64,000 bases of DNA from Flavobacterium akiainvivens (GTDB lineage Bacteria > Bacteroidota > Bacteroidia > Flavobacteriales > Flavobacteriaceae), in NCBI RefSeq assembly GCF_001278115.1, contig NZ_LIYD01000005.1:2455510-2519509 (forward strand), written 5' to 3'. Of this stretch, positions 1-8,397 are shown piece by piece (the first letter of the stretch is position 1; each line of letters starts with the position of its first letter). The notes under the pieces are model-generated. The model had not been told where the DNA came from. It ran no database searches and saw nothing but the letters and a program-made list of their open reading frames with translations. A program made the position numbers and the translations under genes.

Positions 1-2
1 AA

Positions 3-593
3 TACAAACCTCAGGATTTTGCACTGTATACCGGCAGCTTTGTACACAAAAACGCCCGTACCAAAACGCATCCGCAGCAATACCAGTTTAGCCTGTACAC
101 CCACGCTTATTATGATGCTAATTTTAGCAAATTCCACTACCCAGGCGATACGTACCGCATGAACATTTCAAAGCAGTATAAAGACGGCGTTGAACTGAAA
201 AGCAGCAGGACAGAACTTTACTACCCCGATGGTGGCAGGCGTATTAGCCAGATGGAAGAAGGCACTCCTCAAGTCCAGGATAAAGTATATGGCGCCCAGG
301 AAACCGAAACTAACCCGGAATATCCGGGTGGGCTAACGGCTTTTTACAAGCTAATAGCCGATAATTATAAAATAGACGGTAAGCTTACAGGCGATTTGCG
401 CATGGTAGCACAATTTATTGTAGAGAAAGACGGCTCTTTGAGCGGTATAAAAGTAGAGAAGCCTTTTACAAAAGAGCTGGGCGATGAACTTATCAGGGTA
501 TTTAAGCTTTCTGAAAAGTGGAAACCCGGCTATGTTAAAGGACAGGCAGTACGCACATCATTTGTACTACCGGTGCAAATTAACGAGAATTAA
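3..593 (+). CDS. TonB C-terminal domain-like protein, 5' truncated
   Basis: The frame is open from the window edge, so the start lies outside; about 196 residues are visible. The last 100 residues look like the periplasmic TonB C-terminal fold of Bacteroidota energy-transducer-like proteins: a PEYPGG motif followed by FYKLIADNY, then strands ending in a SFVLPVQI segment. In true TonB this domain contacts TonB boxes of outer-membrane receptors. No membrane anchor can be seen because the N-terminus is missing, so this may be a TonB homologue or a secreted protein that only carries the fold. An internal ATG at 159 exists, but the upstream frame reads as good protein (YKPQDFALYTGSF), so I extend to the edge. 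A terminator-like hairpin follows. Confidence 0.75.
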   Translation, partial: YKPQDFALYTGSFVHKNARTKTHPQQYQFSLYTHAYYDANFSKFHYPGDTYRMNISKQYKDGVELKSSRTELYYPDGGRRISQMEEGTPQVQDKVYGAQETETNPEYPGGLTAFYKLIADNYKIDGKLTGDLRMVAQFIVEKDGSLSGIKVEKPFTKELGDELIRVFKLSEKWKPGYVKGQAVRTSFVLPVQINEN

Positions 594-616
594 GAATTTG
601 ATTTAGTTACCCATAA

Positions 617-653
617 AAGTCCGTTTGCTGTAATGGCAGGCGGATTTTTTATT
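617..653 (+). terminator. Rho-independent terminator
   Basis: A GC-rich stem (tccgtttgc pairing with gcaggcgga, including G-T pairs) is followed by a T run. It lies 25 bases after the TonB-like gene. Confidence 0.6.
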
Positions 654-704
654 TGTAAACCAAAACATACCAGCCCCTTACAACAATTAAAATAAAAAAC
701 ACGT

Positions 705-712
705 TATATTTG
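705..712 (+). promoter_or_regulatory. -7 element (TATATTTG) for the DUF4407 gene
   Basis: Matches the Bacteroidota consensus TAnnTTTG, 55 bases before the ATG. I see no clear TTG at the -33 position. Confidence 0.5.
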
Positions 713-767
713 CAGTAATCATCACGCCCTAATCAGGCAGTATCAATCATCATCAAAAACAATCATC

Positions 768-1868
768 ATGTTAAAAAAGTTTTTCATTACCTGCTCCGGG
801 GCAGACAGGAATATTATCTACTCCTGTTCTAACGGAGAACAAAACAAGTATGCCGGTATTGGCGCCACCGTCTTCTTTACAGCACTCCTGGCGTGGATAG
901 CCGCCGCTTATGCCCTCTACACCGTTTTTGATAATGTGTATGCTGCCGCGTTTTTTGGTTTCATCTGGGGGCTGCTTATTTTTAATCTCGACCGTTTTAT
1001 TGTTAGCACCATACGCAAGCGCGATAAGTTTGGGCAGGAACTGCTACAGGCCACACCGCGTATTGTACTGGCCATAATTATTGCCATTGTAATTTCTAAG
1101 CCGCTTGAAATTAAGATTTTCGAAAAGGAAATCAATACCGTACTGCTAAAGGAAAAAAACGATATGGCCCTTGCCAATAAAAAGCAGGTAGCCAACTACT
1201 TTAAAGGCGATATTGATAAAAACAAGGCACAGACTGACAGCCTTAAGGCGGAAATTACCCGTAAGGAAAAAGAAGTCAACGGCCTTTACAACACCTATAT
1301 TACCGAGGCTGAAGGCACTGCCGGAACCAAAAAACTGGGCAAAGGCCCCGTGTATGCCGAGAAACGACAAAAACACGATGCCGCACTTACCGAGCTTGAT
1401 AGCCTGCGCAAGCGCAACCAGGCCAAAATTGCCGAGAACGAAAAACTTGCCAAAACCCTGCAGGCCGACCTTGATAAAAAAGTAACTACCTCCCAGCCCA
1501 TTATTGACGGGTTTGACGGGCTTATGGCACGTATTAATGCGCTTAACAAACTGCCTTTTTTACCGTCGCTGTTTATTATGCTGCTGTTTTTGGCCATAGA
1601 AACATCGCCCATTATTGCCAAACTGCTTTCGCCACGCGGGGAGTATGATTTTAAGCTGGAAGACAGTGAGGCGGCCATACGCACCAACCTGGCACAAAAC
1701 ACCCACCAGCGCGAACTGCTGCGCACTACCGATGCCGGTATTTATGACGATGTGTATGCCGATATACGCACAGACCGGGGGCTGTATGACTACAAACGCA
1801 AAAAAGCCATTGAAATGCTTGAAATGCAGGCCGACAGGTTTAGCGAAAAACAAAAGAGTGTAATGTAG
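768..1868 (+). CDS. DUF4407 family membrane protein
   Basis: 366 residues. The N-terminus (FFITCSGADRNII, then FGFIWGLLIFNLDRFIVSTIRK) matches the DUF4407 family, whose function is unknown. Three hydrophobic segments lie in roughly residues 26-115 and a fourth near 265-285. Between them is a charged, Lys/Glu-rich coiled-coil stretch of about 120 residues (roughly 130-245), probably on one side of the membrane. The C-terminal tail is polar and helical. It is transcribed alone, with its own -7 element upstream and an inverted repeat plus T run downstream. Start at ATG 768 is supported by the conserved MLKKFF beginning. Confidence 0.8.
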   Translation: MLKKFFITCSGADRNIIYSCSNGEQNKYAGIGATVFFTALLAWIAAAYALYTVFDNVYAAAFFGFIWGLLIFNLDRFIVSTIRKRDKFGQELLQATPRIVLAIIIAIVISKPLEIKIFEKEINTVLLKEKNDMALANKKQVANYFKGDIDKNKAQTDSLKAEITRKEKEVNGLYNTYITEAEGTAGTKKLGKGPVYAEKRQKHDAALTELDSLRKRNQAKIAENEKLAKTLQADLDKKVTTSQPIIDGFDGLMARINALNKLPFLPSLFIMLLFLAIETSPIIAKLLSPRGEYDFKLEDSEAAIRTNLAQNTHQRELLRTTDAGIYDDVYADIRTDRGLYDYKRKKAIEMLEMQADRFSEKQKSVM

Positions 1869-1877
1869 AGGAAGTTG

Positions 1878-1906
1878 CTTAGGTACTGAGGTTCTTAGGT
1901 ACTGAG
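1878..1906. repeat. 13-bp direct repeat, cttaggtactgag twice
   Basis: Two perfect copies spaced 16 bases apart, just after the DUF4407 stop codon. Typical of small intergenic repeats; no function evident. Confidence 0.6.
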
Positions 1907-1922
1907 TCTACAAACAATATAG

Positions 1923-1988
1923 GTTGCATTTTGGGTATAGAATGATTTTTAAAGCACGTCATGTTAAGCCTGAAATGCAACTTTTTTA
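1923..1988 (+). terminator. possible terminator with long loop
   Basis: gttgcattt at 1923 pairs with aaatgcaac at 1973 and is followed by six T. The roughly 41-base loop makes this weaker than a classical hairpin. Confidence 0.4.
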
Positions 1989-2007
1989 TTGTACCTCTGT
2001 ACCGTTT

Positions 2008-2040
2008 TTGGAAGCTTTGTGTAATATTTCCCTAAATTTG
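2008..2040 (+). promoter_or_regulatory. promoter of miaE (TTG-N22-TAAATTTG)
   Basis: A -33 TTG at 2008-2010 and a -7 TAAATTTG at 2033-2040 sit 22 bases apart, within the usual Bacteroidota spacing. Transcription would begin near 2047, which favours the ATG at 2057 over the TTG at 2048. Confidence 0.6.
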
Positions 2041-2056
2041 CGCAAAATTGATTGCC

Positions 2057-2638
2057 ATGCTCGGACTTAAACTGCTAACCGACCCTCGCTGGGCTAATAT
2101 TGCCGAAAGCAACCTTGAAGAAATACTGACCGACCACGCCTGGTGCGAGCAAAAAGCCGCCAGTAATGCCATTTTCCTGATCACCAACAACAGCGAACAC
2201 CTGGAGTTTGTACAGAAAATGAGCGAAATTGCCGTGGAGGAAATACAGCATTTTAAAATGGTGGCCGATATTATTGAGCAGCGCGGCTACACTCTGGGCC
2301 GTGAGCGTAAGGACGACTATGTAAACCAGCTCATGAAATTCTGCAAAAAAGACGGCAGCCGCAACACATCGTTTATAGACCGGCTGCTGTTTGCGGCCAT
2401 GATAGAGGCCCGCAGCTGCGAGCGTTTCCGTGTGCTGAGCAAAAATATTGAAGATAAGGAGTTGGCCAAATTCTACCACGACCTTATGGTAAGCGAGGCC
2501 ACACACTACACTACCTTTTTGGGCTTTGCCCGCCAGTATGCTACTGATGTAGATGTTGAAAAACGCTGGGCCGAATGGCTTGAGTTTGAAGGCGAATTAA
2601 TACAGAGTTACGGTAAGAGTGGGGCTGTGCATGGGTAG
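2057..2638 (+). CDS. miaE: tRNA-(ms2io6A)-hydroxylase MiaE-like
   Basis: 193 residues from ATG 2057 (MLGLKLL), the usual family start. MiaE is a ferritin-like di-iron monooxygenase that hydroxylates the isopentenyl side chain of 2-methylthio-N6-isopentenyladenosine at tRNA position 37. The iron ligand motifs are visible: Glu22/Glu31 in the first helix, EEIQH (61-65), EARSCERF (117-124) and EATHY (147-151). Length fits the family. It stands alone with its own promoter. Many Bacteroidota carry a gene of this type although the modification has been studied mainly in enterobacteria, so the exact substrate here is inferred. Confidence 0.9.
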   Translation: MLGLKLLTDPRWANIAESNLEEILTDHAWCEQKAASNAIFLITNNSEHLEFVQKMSEIAVEEIQHFKMVADIIEQRGYTLGRERKDDYVNQLMKFCKKDGSRNTSFIDRLLFAAMIEARSCERFRVLSKNIEDKELAKFYHDLMVSEATHYTTFLGFARQYATDVDVEKRWAEWLEFEGELIQSYGKSGAVHG

Positions 2639-2658
2639 AGACAGGCTGCGCCTGTCTC
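2638..2658. repeat. perfect hairpin palindrome gagacaggc-tgc-gcctgtctc
   Basis: A 9-bp perfect inverted repeat with a 3-base loop, overlapping the last base of miaE. No T run follows, so it may be a REP-like element rather than a terminator. Confidence 0.6.
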
Positions 2659-2713
2659 GCGTATGAGTGTAGTTGATGTCTGAGGAGTCGCATGTTGTAT
2701 TAGGTCAAGTTTA

Positions 2714-3358
2714 CTACCACCAAGGAGCATCAGTATCAATAGTTGTCCCAGACAAAGAATCCATTTTTCGGGCTAATTTAAATCTCAATCCGTTTTCATC
2801 ATTGATTATTTGTTGCTCATAGCTGCTAATATACTCTCGAATTGCTTTTATAAAGTTGTTTGTATATAGTGTCTTGCTTTCAAAATCAATAAATTCATTG
2901 TTAGACCTAAGATTGATTTTCCAATTATCTTTAGTTGCTGCTTCATGTAATAAGCCACACCTAATACTTTCATAAAATTCATGAGCTTTAGCTTCATCAA
3001 ATAACTCTAAGAAAGGATAATGAGAAGTTAGAAACCGTTTAAATATATTTTTAGATCTAGAGTAAATGAATTCAGTTTCTTGAACTCCATATAAATAATA
3101 TTTTCCTTCATAAGAGCTTTGTAAAAATTCTATTAATGAACATAATAAGGTAATTGCAGCAAACCCTTCTCCTTGATATGATTTGATGTTTTGGATAGCT
3201 TCAATTGGTTTGAAATATCTGGTTTCTAAACGTAGATTTAGCAATTCAACTACATCTTCCCAATTCTTTTTTATATTAGAATCAATAATTATATAGTTAC
3301 GAAGGGCAATCCAATCATTTTTCTTCTTATTTCCGAATAGTTTTAAATTCTCGTCCAT
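2714..3358 (-). CDS. HEPN-like hypothetical protein
   Basis: 214 residues, predicted mostly helical, no signal peptide or membrane segment. Residues 133-138 read RCGLLH, an Rx4H motif of the kind found in HEPN nucleases and nucleotide-binding domains, set in a helix (EFYESIRCGLLHEA) that resembles this superfamily. I do not recognise a named family. The gene is visibly AT-richer than its neighbours and uses codons such as ATA, AGA and TTA freely, which suggests recent acquisition. It starts 3 bases after the stop of a 44-residue antitoxin-like gene, so the two are probably co-transcribed. A toxin-antitoxin role is inference; the motif alone is short and can occur by chance. Confidence 0.6.
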   Translation of the reverse strand: MDENLKLFGNKKKNDWIALRNYIIIDSNIKKNWEDVVELLNLRLETRYFKPIEAIQNIKSYQGEGFAAITLLCSLIEFLQSSYEGKYYLYGVQETEFIYSRSKNIFKRFLTSHYPFLELFDEAKAHEFYESIRCGLLHEAATKDNWKINLRSNNEFIDFESKTLYTNNFIKAIREYISSYEQQIINDENGLRFKLARKMDSLSGTTIDTDAPWW

Positions 3359-3361
3359 TGT

Positions 3362-3496
3362 TTATATCTTTAATAGCCACTCCCTCATCTCCCTCAGCAC
3401 ATCTTCATTTCTATGAAACTCTCCGTTTCTAATTTGCCCACGCCCTTTCTCAATAGCTTTTTGCTGCTCATCGGTCAATTCATATAGCTCATTCAT
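3362..3496 (-). CDS. small antitoxin-like protein (44 residues)
   Basis: Reading the minus strand from ATG at 3496 gives 44 residues beginning MNELYELTDEQQKAIEKG and ending MREWLLKI before TAA. The pattern LTDEQQKAIEKGRGQI...GEFHRNEDVLREMREWL resembles the C-terminal, toxin-neutralising part of RelB/ParD-type antitoxins and short addiction-module proteins common in Bacteroidota. A DNA-binding ribbon-helix-helix part is absent or very short. The usual ParE/RelE toxin gene does not follow; a HEPN-like gene does, 3 bases away. It could be a genuine small antitoxin, or a remnant left after the loss of a ParE partner. Confidence 0.6.
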   Translation of the reverse strand: MNELYELTDEQQKAIEKGRGQIRNGEFHRNEDVLREMREWLLKI

Positions 3497-3547
3497 AATA
3501 AAATCGGTTTTATCAAAAATAGGATTTTTTCCCTATCTTAGCCCGTC

Positions 3548-4051
3548 ATGAAAACGCTTACACGCTACATATTGCTGCTAATACTTACGTTATCCCTAAC
3601 ATCGGCGGGGGTGCACAAGTTTTATGTGTCGGTATGGCAGCTTGAGCACAAGCCCGAAAAGCAAACCCTGCAAATAACCGGGCGCATTTTTATAGACGAC
3701 CTCGACAAGCTGCTGGAAACCAAGTACGGCAAAAAATTTTACCTGGCAACCGACCGCGAAATTGCCGAAACCACCGCCACCGTTACCAAGTACATTGCCG
3801 ATAAAATGACGGTAAAAGTCAACGGTAAAGCACAGGCGCTTACATTCCTTGCCAAAGAGGTTGAAGATGATGTACTGCTGTGCTACCTAACGGTGCCTGC
3901 GCCAAAAAAAGTCACATCGGTTGAGGTGCGGAATACCCTGTTGCAGGATCTCTTTGCCGAACAGCAAAACATAACCCACATTAAAGTAGGCCCCGATAAA
4001 AAAAGCCTGCTGCTTACTAAAGACAACCCAAACGGCACTGCCGCTTTTTAA
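3548..4051 (+). CDS. DUF6702 family protein
   Basis: 167 residues with a signal peptide (hydrophobic residues 7-20). The mature part begins HKFYVSVWQLE and contains LQITGRIFIDDLDKLLE, the hallmark of DUF6702 proteins of Bacteroidota. Function is unknown; the protein is presumably periplasmic or surface-attached. It lies 3 bases upstream of an M1-family peptidase gene and the pairing suggests they work together, possibly as peptidase accessory factor. A TATCTTAG sequence just before the ATG is an imperfect -7 element. Confidence 0.8.
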   Translation: MKTLTRYILLLILTLSLTSAGVHKFYVSVWQLEHKPEKQTLQITGRIFIDDLDKLLETKYGKKFYLATDREIAETTATVTKYIADKMTVKVNGKAQALTFLAKEVEDDVLLCYLTVPAPKKVTSVEVRNTLLQDLFAEQQNITHIKVGPDKKSLLLTKDNPNGTAAF

Positions 4052-4054
4052 GAT

Positions 4055-6310
4055 ATGAAAAACGCCCTGTACCTATCCATCCTTGCCACTGCGGCTGCCA
4101 CCGCGCAGGATATACCCGTTAAGCGCGAACCCGGCCATTATGACTCAAACAAAATGAGCCAGATGTATACTGAGATGGCTACACCAAATATGTTCCGCAC
4201 TGCAAGCGGTGCGCCCGGCCCTGCCTACTACCAGCAGCAGGCCGACTACAAGATGGATATTGAGCTGGATGACAAGAATACAAAACTGTATGGTACCGAG
4301 ACGATAACCTACACCAATAATTCACCCGACAATTTAGAATACCTGTGGGTGCAACTCGACCAAAACCAGCATGAACCGGGTGGCGCAAGCGAATTGCAAA
4401 ACAGCGAAACCATGGACGCCAAGTTTAAGGCGGCAGGGTTTTCGCAACGCTTTATGGAAGAGGGGTTTGATGGCGGCTTTAAGCTGGAATACGTTAAAGA
4501 TGCCAAAGGCAACCCTATGAGCTATGTTATTAACCAAACCATGATGCGCATTGACCTGCCACAGCCTTTAAAAAGTGGCGAGAAGATATCGTTTAGCATT
4601 AAGTGGTGGTACAACATAAACAACTACCAGGTTATAGGCGGGCGCAGCGGTTATGAGCATTTTGAAAAAGACAATAATAACCTGTATGTTATAGCGCAGT
4701 TTTACCCGCGCATGGCGGTGTATAACGATGTTGAGGGCTGGCAGAACATGCAGTTTTGGGGCGCAGGCGAGTTTGCCCTGCCATTCGGTAATTTTGAGGT
4801 AAACATTACCACCCCGGCCGACCATATTCTCGACGGTACAGGCGAGCTTCAAAACCGTAAAGACGTACTTACTAAAGAACAGCTGCAACGCTGGGAACAG
4901 GCTACCAAAACATTTGATAAGCCCGTAGTGGTGGTAACCCAGGCTGAAGCAGAAGCCGCCAGCAAAGGCTTTTCTGACAAGAAAAAAACATGGAAATTTA
5001 AAGCTACTAACGTGCGTGACTTTGGTTTTTCATCATCGCGCAAGTTTATATATGATGCTATGGCCGTGCAGCTTGCCGGCAGAACTACTATGGCTATTTC
5101 GCTTTACCCGCCCGAAGCAAACCCGCTGTGGGGCGAGTATTCTACTAAAGTGGTGGCGCATACACTAAAAACCTATTCAAAATATACGTTTGACTATCCG
5201 TACCCAAAAGCTATTTCGGTTTCGGCGGCAGACCAGGGCATGGAATACCCCATGATTTGCTGGAATTACGGGCGTCCTGACGAGAAAGGCTACACGCCGG
5301 ATAACCTTAAGTATGGCATGATGAGCGTTATCATTCACGAGGTGGGACACAATTTCTTTCCCATGATTGTAAACTCAGATGAGCGCCAGTGGACCTGGAT
5401 GGACGAAGGCCTTAATACCTTCCTGCAATATTTAACCGAGCAGGAGTTTATGCCCAACTACCCCTCACGCCGTGGCCCGGCCGATAAAATTGTGCCTTAT
5501 ATGAGTGGCGACCAAAAATTCCTTGAACCTATAATGACCAATAGCGAGGCAATATACCAGTTTGGCAGCAATGCCTATGCCAAGCCTGCCACAGGGCTTA
5601 ATATACTGCGTGAGTTGGTTATGGGGCACGAGCTGTTTGACTATGCCTTTAAAACCTATGCCAACCGCTGGAAGTTTAAGCACCCCACGCCAGAGGATTT
5701 CTTCCGTACCATGGAAGATGCCAGCGCGGTAGACCTGGACTGGTTTTGGCGCGGCTGGTTTTACAGCACTGATTATGTAGACATTGGCATATCAGGCGTT
5801 AAGCAATATTACGTTACCGAAACCGAGCCTGAAGCAGCAAAAGGCACAACGGTGCGTAGGGGGCGTTTCGGGCAGGAAGAAGGTCCGTTTGTATACCTTG
5901 CCGCTTATGGCCCTGACGCCAACAAAGAGGTGGAAAAACCTTTGGACACTAACGAAGTAAAACTGCTAAACGACTACCTGAACGAGCATTTTACACCTGC
6001 AGAAAGAGCTAAACTAAAACAGCCCAAGTATTTTTATGAAGTAAGTTTTGACAAACCCGGCGGTATGCTTATGCCCATTATTGTGGAACTTACCTTTGCC
6101 GATGGCAGTACTGAAACACAAACTTTCCCGGTACAGATATGGCGCAAGGGTAACCAGACAGCATCACGCGTGTTTGCTACAGATAAACGTGTTACTAAAA
6201 TTACGCTCGACCCTAAGCTGCAAACCGCCGATGTAGATGTTAGCAACAATGTGTGGCCAAAAGCTGCCGTTAAAGACAAGTTTGACGAACTCGAAAAGAA
6301 AAGACAGTAA
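4055..6310 (+). CDS. M1 family metallopeptidase
   Basis: 751 residues, exported (short N-terminal hydrophobic segment ending in ATAQD). The zinc site is complete: H428-E-V-G-H432 and E451 in WMDEG, which is HEXXH-X18-E of gluzincins. Upstream, QGMEYPMIC matches the substrate-binding GxMEN-like loop as seen in Bacteroidota M1 enzymes. An N-terminal beta-domain (roughly residues 60-250) precedes the catalytic domain, and a helical and beta C-terminal part follows. The enzyme is likely a periplasmic or surface aminopeptidase that trims peptides. It follows DUF6702 with a 3-base gap in an apparent operon. Confidence 0.9.
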   Translation: MKNALYLSILATAAATAQDIPVKREPGHYDSNKMSQMYTEMATPNMFRTASGAPGPAYYQQQADYKMDIELDDKNTKLYGTETITYTNNSPDNLEYLWVQLDQNQHEPGGASELQNSETMDAKFKAAGFSQRFMEEGFDGGFKLEYVKDAKGNPMSYVINQTMMRIDLPQPLKSGEKISFSIKWWYNINNYQVIGGRSGYEHFEKDNNNLYVIAQFYPRMAVYNDVEGWQNMQFWGAGEFALPFGNFEVNITTPADHILDGTGELQNRKDVLTKEQLQRWEQATKTFDKPVVVVTQAEAEAASKGFSDKKKTWKFKATNVRDFGFSSSRKFIYDAMAVQLAGRTTMAISLYPPEANPLWGEYSTKVVAHTLKTYSKYTFDYPYPKAISVSAADQGMEYPMICWNYGRPDEKGYTPDNLKYGMMSVIIHEVGHNFFPMIVNSDERQWTWMDEGLNTFLQYLTEQEFMPNYPSRRGPADKIVPYMSGDQKFLEPIMTNSEAIYQFGSNAYAKPATGLNILRELVMGHELFDYAFKTYANRWKFKHPTPEDFFRTMEDASAVDLDWFWRGWFYSTDYVDIGISGVKQYYVTETEPEAAKGTTVRRGRFGQEEGPFVYLAAYGPDANKEVEKPLDTNEVKLLNDYLNEHFTPAERAKLKQPKYFYEVSFDKPGGMLMPIIVELTFADGSTETQTFPVQIWRKGNQTASRVFATDKRVTKITLDPKLQTADVDVSNNVWPKAAVKDKFDELEKKRQ

Positions 6311-6372
6311 CTATTTGACAATATATTAATTAAGCAGTGTTCTTTTTATCGAAAAGTTATGGTGCAAATTCA

Positions 6373-6380
6373 TAAATTTG
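6373..6380 (+). promoter_or_regulatory. -7 element (TAAATTTG) for the T9SS cargo gene
   Basis: Matches TAnnTTTG and lies 18 bases before the ATG at 6399. Confidence 0.5.
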
Positions 6381-6398
6381 GGCAAAACACTTTAAGTT

Positions 6399-7397
6399 AT
6401 GAAAAGAACACTACTTTCTGTAGCACTATTGCTATCTCTTGCGGCTTCGGCCCAAACGGTAAACAATTTTTACCCGCTTACAACTCCAACTACAACCTAT
6501 TACCTGCTCACATCAGAAACCACTTTAGATGAAAGTGAAGCCGGAGAAAACGTAAACTGGAACTACACAGGGCTCCAACCAAACAACAATGAGTCTTATA
6601 CCGGCGTAGCAGAGCCTACAACCGCCGAGCTGGATGAATATCCGGGCACTACACAGGTAGTTAACACCTCTGTAAACACTGAGGTTATCAGCCAGTTTTT
6701 CCTTGCCGGCAGTGATAATGGCAATGTTGCTGTTACAGGAGCTTCGGCTTCAGGCATTCTACTAAATTATGCTACTAACAATTTTGACCTGGGCACATTC
6801 CCAAAATCATTTAGCACTACTGCTGTAACAGATGATGTTGCAGGAACTTTTAGCACAGGCAATTATGAGGGTACCTTTACAGGTACAGGAACTACATTAG
6901 TAGATGCCACCGGTACTTTTAATGCCATTATAAATGATATTGAGGTTTCTATACCCGTAGTACGCCTTAAAATAGAGCAGGACCTTGACCTGTTTTTTTC
7001 GGGCCTGCCATTAGGCACATTAACCCAGGTTATGTATAGCTATTATGCCGAAACACCAGCCAATTTACCGGTGTTCCGTACGCTTACGGCCACCGTTAAC
7101 CTGCCAGCCTTTAACGTAAACCAAACCGAACAGTCTATAGAAACATATTACCTTCCTGTTATGGGTGTAGAAAAACCGGAAGCATATCTATTAGCTATAG
7201 CGCCAAACCCGGTTAACAACACGCTTCACATAGAAGGTGCCGAAATTACAGGTATAACCGTAACAGATACAATGGGCCGCACAGTATTACAATCTAACAG
7301 CAATGATACCGATGTAAGCAACCTTGCCAATGGTGTTTACACTGTTTCGGCTGCAACGGCATATGGTGTTAAAACCCTTAAAATGGTTAAGCAATAA
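6399..7397 (+). CDS. T9SS type A sorting domain-containing protein
   Basis: 332 residues: signal peptide (1-18, cut after ASAQ), a Thr/Asn-rich beta-sheet body without a catalytic motif that I recognise, and a C-terminal tail of about 75 residues (IAPNPVNNTLHIEG, then TDTMGRTVLQS, SNLANGVYTV, KTLKMVKQ). This tail is the type A signal for secretion and surface attachment by the type IX system. The protein is therefore an extracellular or surface protein of unknown role. It is monocistronic with its own -7 element. Confidence 0.85.
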   Translation: MKRTLLSVALLLSLAASAQTVNNFYPLTTPTTTYYLLTSETTLDESEAGENVNWNYTGLQPNNNESYTGVAEPTTAELDEYPGTTQVVNTSVNTEVISQFFLAGSDNGNVAVTGASASGILLNYATNNFDLGTFPKSFSTTAVTDDVAGTFSTGNYEGTFTGTGTTLVDATGTFNAIINDIEVSIPVVRLKIEQDLDLFFSGLPLGTLTQVMYSYYAETPANLPVFRTLTATVNLPAFNVNQTEQSIETYYLPVMGVEKPEAYLLAIAPNPVNNTLHIEGAEITGITVTDTMGRTVLQSNSNDTDVSNLANGVYTVSAATAYGVKTLKMVKQ

Positions 7398-7450
7398 CAA
7401 CCTGTGGGTTAAAATTATAATTCAGCCATCCGCCTCCGCATAACTTTACG

Positions 7451-7458
7451 TACATTTG
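7451..7458 (+). promoter_or_regulatory. -7 element (TACATTTG) for tatA
   Basis: TAnnTTTG match 22 bases before the ATG at 7481. Confidence 0.5.
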
Positions 7459-7480
7459 TAAACATAAATACATCTAAGTC

Positions 7481-7825
7481 ATGTTTGGAATAGGAGGCGG
7501 AGAGCTGTTTTTTATAATAATTGTGGTATTAATGCTTTTTGGCAGCGATAAAATACCTGAGTTTGCCCGTGCGCTGGCTAAAGGCATGGCACAGCTTAAA
7601 AACGCTACTAACGATATTAAGCAGGAAATACACCGCAGTGCCGATGTTGACGGCATAAAGAAAACCTTTACCGAAATTGGCGAAAGCAACCCCGCTAAAG
7701 CCATTACCGAAGAAGTGAATAAAGTAAAGCAGGAAATGGACCAGGATATCCAGAAAAGTGTTGAAGACGTAAAAGTTGATGTTAACATTGAAGATTTAAC
7801 CGGCCCTATAAAACGCCAGAGATAA
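7481..7825 (+). CDS. tatA: twin-arginine translocase subunit TatA/TatE family
   Basis: 114 residues. The N-terminus (MFGIGGGELFFIIIVVLMLFG) is the single membrane helix of TatA-type proteins, followed by the conserved SDKIPEFARALAKGM amphipathic helix and a charged coiled tail. TatA multimers form the export pore for folded proteins with the TatC receptor; tatC is not in this window. The gene shares one base with the downstream PAP2 gene, so they are co-transcribed. TatB-like function cannot be excluded from sequence alone. Confidence 0.9.
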   Translation: MFGIGGGELFFIIIVVLMLFGSDKIPEFARALAKGMAQLKNATNDIKQEIHRSADVDGIKKTFTEIGESNPAKAITEEVNKVKQEMDQDIQKSVEDVKVDVNIEDLTGPIKRQR

Positions 7826-8394
7826 TGCTTGACAAACTAATTGATTTAGACTGGGATATATTTTTATGGTTTAATACCCTGGGCAGCACAACATGGGACC
7901 CTGTTTGGGAAATCATAACAAAATTTCCGTACTGGTTGCCTGTTTTTGCATTGGTTATTTATACCGCCTTTAAAAAGCTTGGCAAAACCCATGCTTTTTT
8001 AGTTTTGGGCATGGTAGCATTACTAATCCTTTTTACAGACCAGACCACAAACCTTATAAAATTTCTTGTAAAACGCCCACGCCCCTGCAATAACCCCGAA
8101 ATTGCCGATGCCATAAGGGCTGTTATAAGGCGTAAATCATTTAGTTTTGTTTCAGGGCACGCGTCAAATTCTATGGCGGTTACTTTTTTAACTTATAAAA
8201 TACTGCGCCCATACACCAAATACATAGGCCTGTTTTTCCTTTGGCCGCTTATTTTTGGCTACAGCCGCATTTACCTTGGGCTACACTACCCCGGCGATAT
8301 ACTTTGCGGCTATTTGTATGGTATTTTTACCGGTTGGCTTGTTTACCAACTCTACAAATACATCCGTACCAGGTTTGCGCCCAAATTTGACTAA
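7825..8394 (+). CDS. PAP2-family phosphatase, membrane-bound
   Basis: 189 residues with about five membrane segments. The three phosphatase signature motifs are present: KFLVKRPRP (Kx6RP), FVSGHAS (SGH) and SRIYLGLHYPGD (SRx5Hx3D). PAP2 enzymes dephosphorylate lipid phosphates such as undecaprenyl pyrophosphate, phosphatidate or lipid A phosphates on the outer face of the inner membrane; the substrate here cannot be told. It overlaps tatA by one base (TAATG) and converges on the O-methyltransferase gene after 3 bases. Confidence 0.9.
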   Translation: MLDKLIDLDWDIFLWFNTLGSTTWDPVWEIITKFPYWLPVFALVIYTAFKKLGKTHAFLVLGMVALLILFTDQTTNLIKFLVKRPRPCNNPEIADAIRAVIRRKSFSFVSGHASNSMAVTFLTYKILRPYTKYIGLFFLWPLIFGYSRIYLGLHYPGDILCGYLYGIFTGWLVYQLYKYIRTRFAPKFD

Positions 8395-8397
8395 TGT

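Noticed and set aside
2714..3496. Prophage or integrative element remnant
   Set aside because: Only two AT-rich genes, with no integrase, attachment repeats or phage genes; a small acquired module is enough to explain it.
4055..6310. M1 peptidase as a T9SS cargo
   Set aside because: The C-terminus (FDELEKKRQ) has no sorting tail; the protein is probably periplasmic or otherwise anchored.
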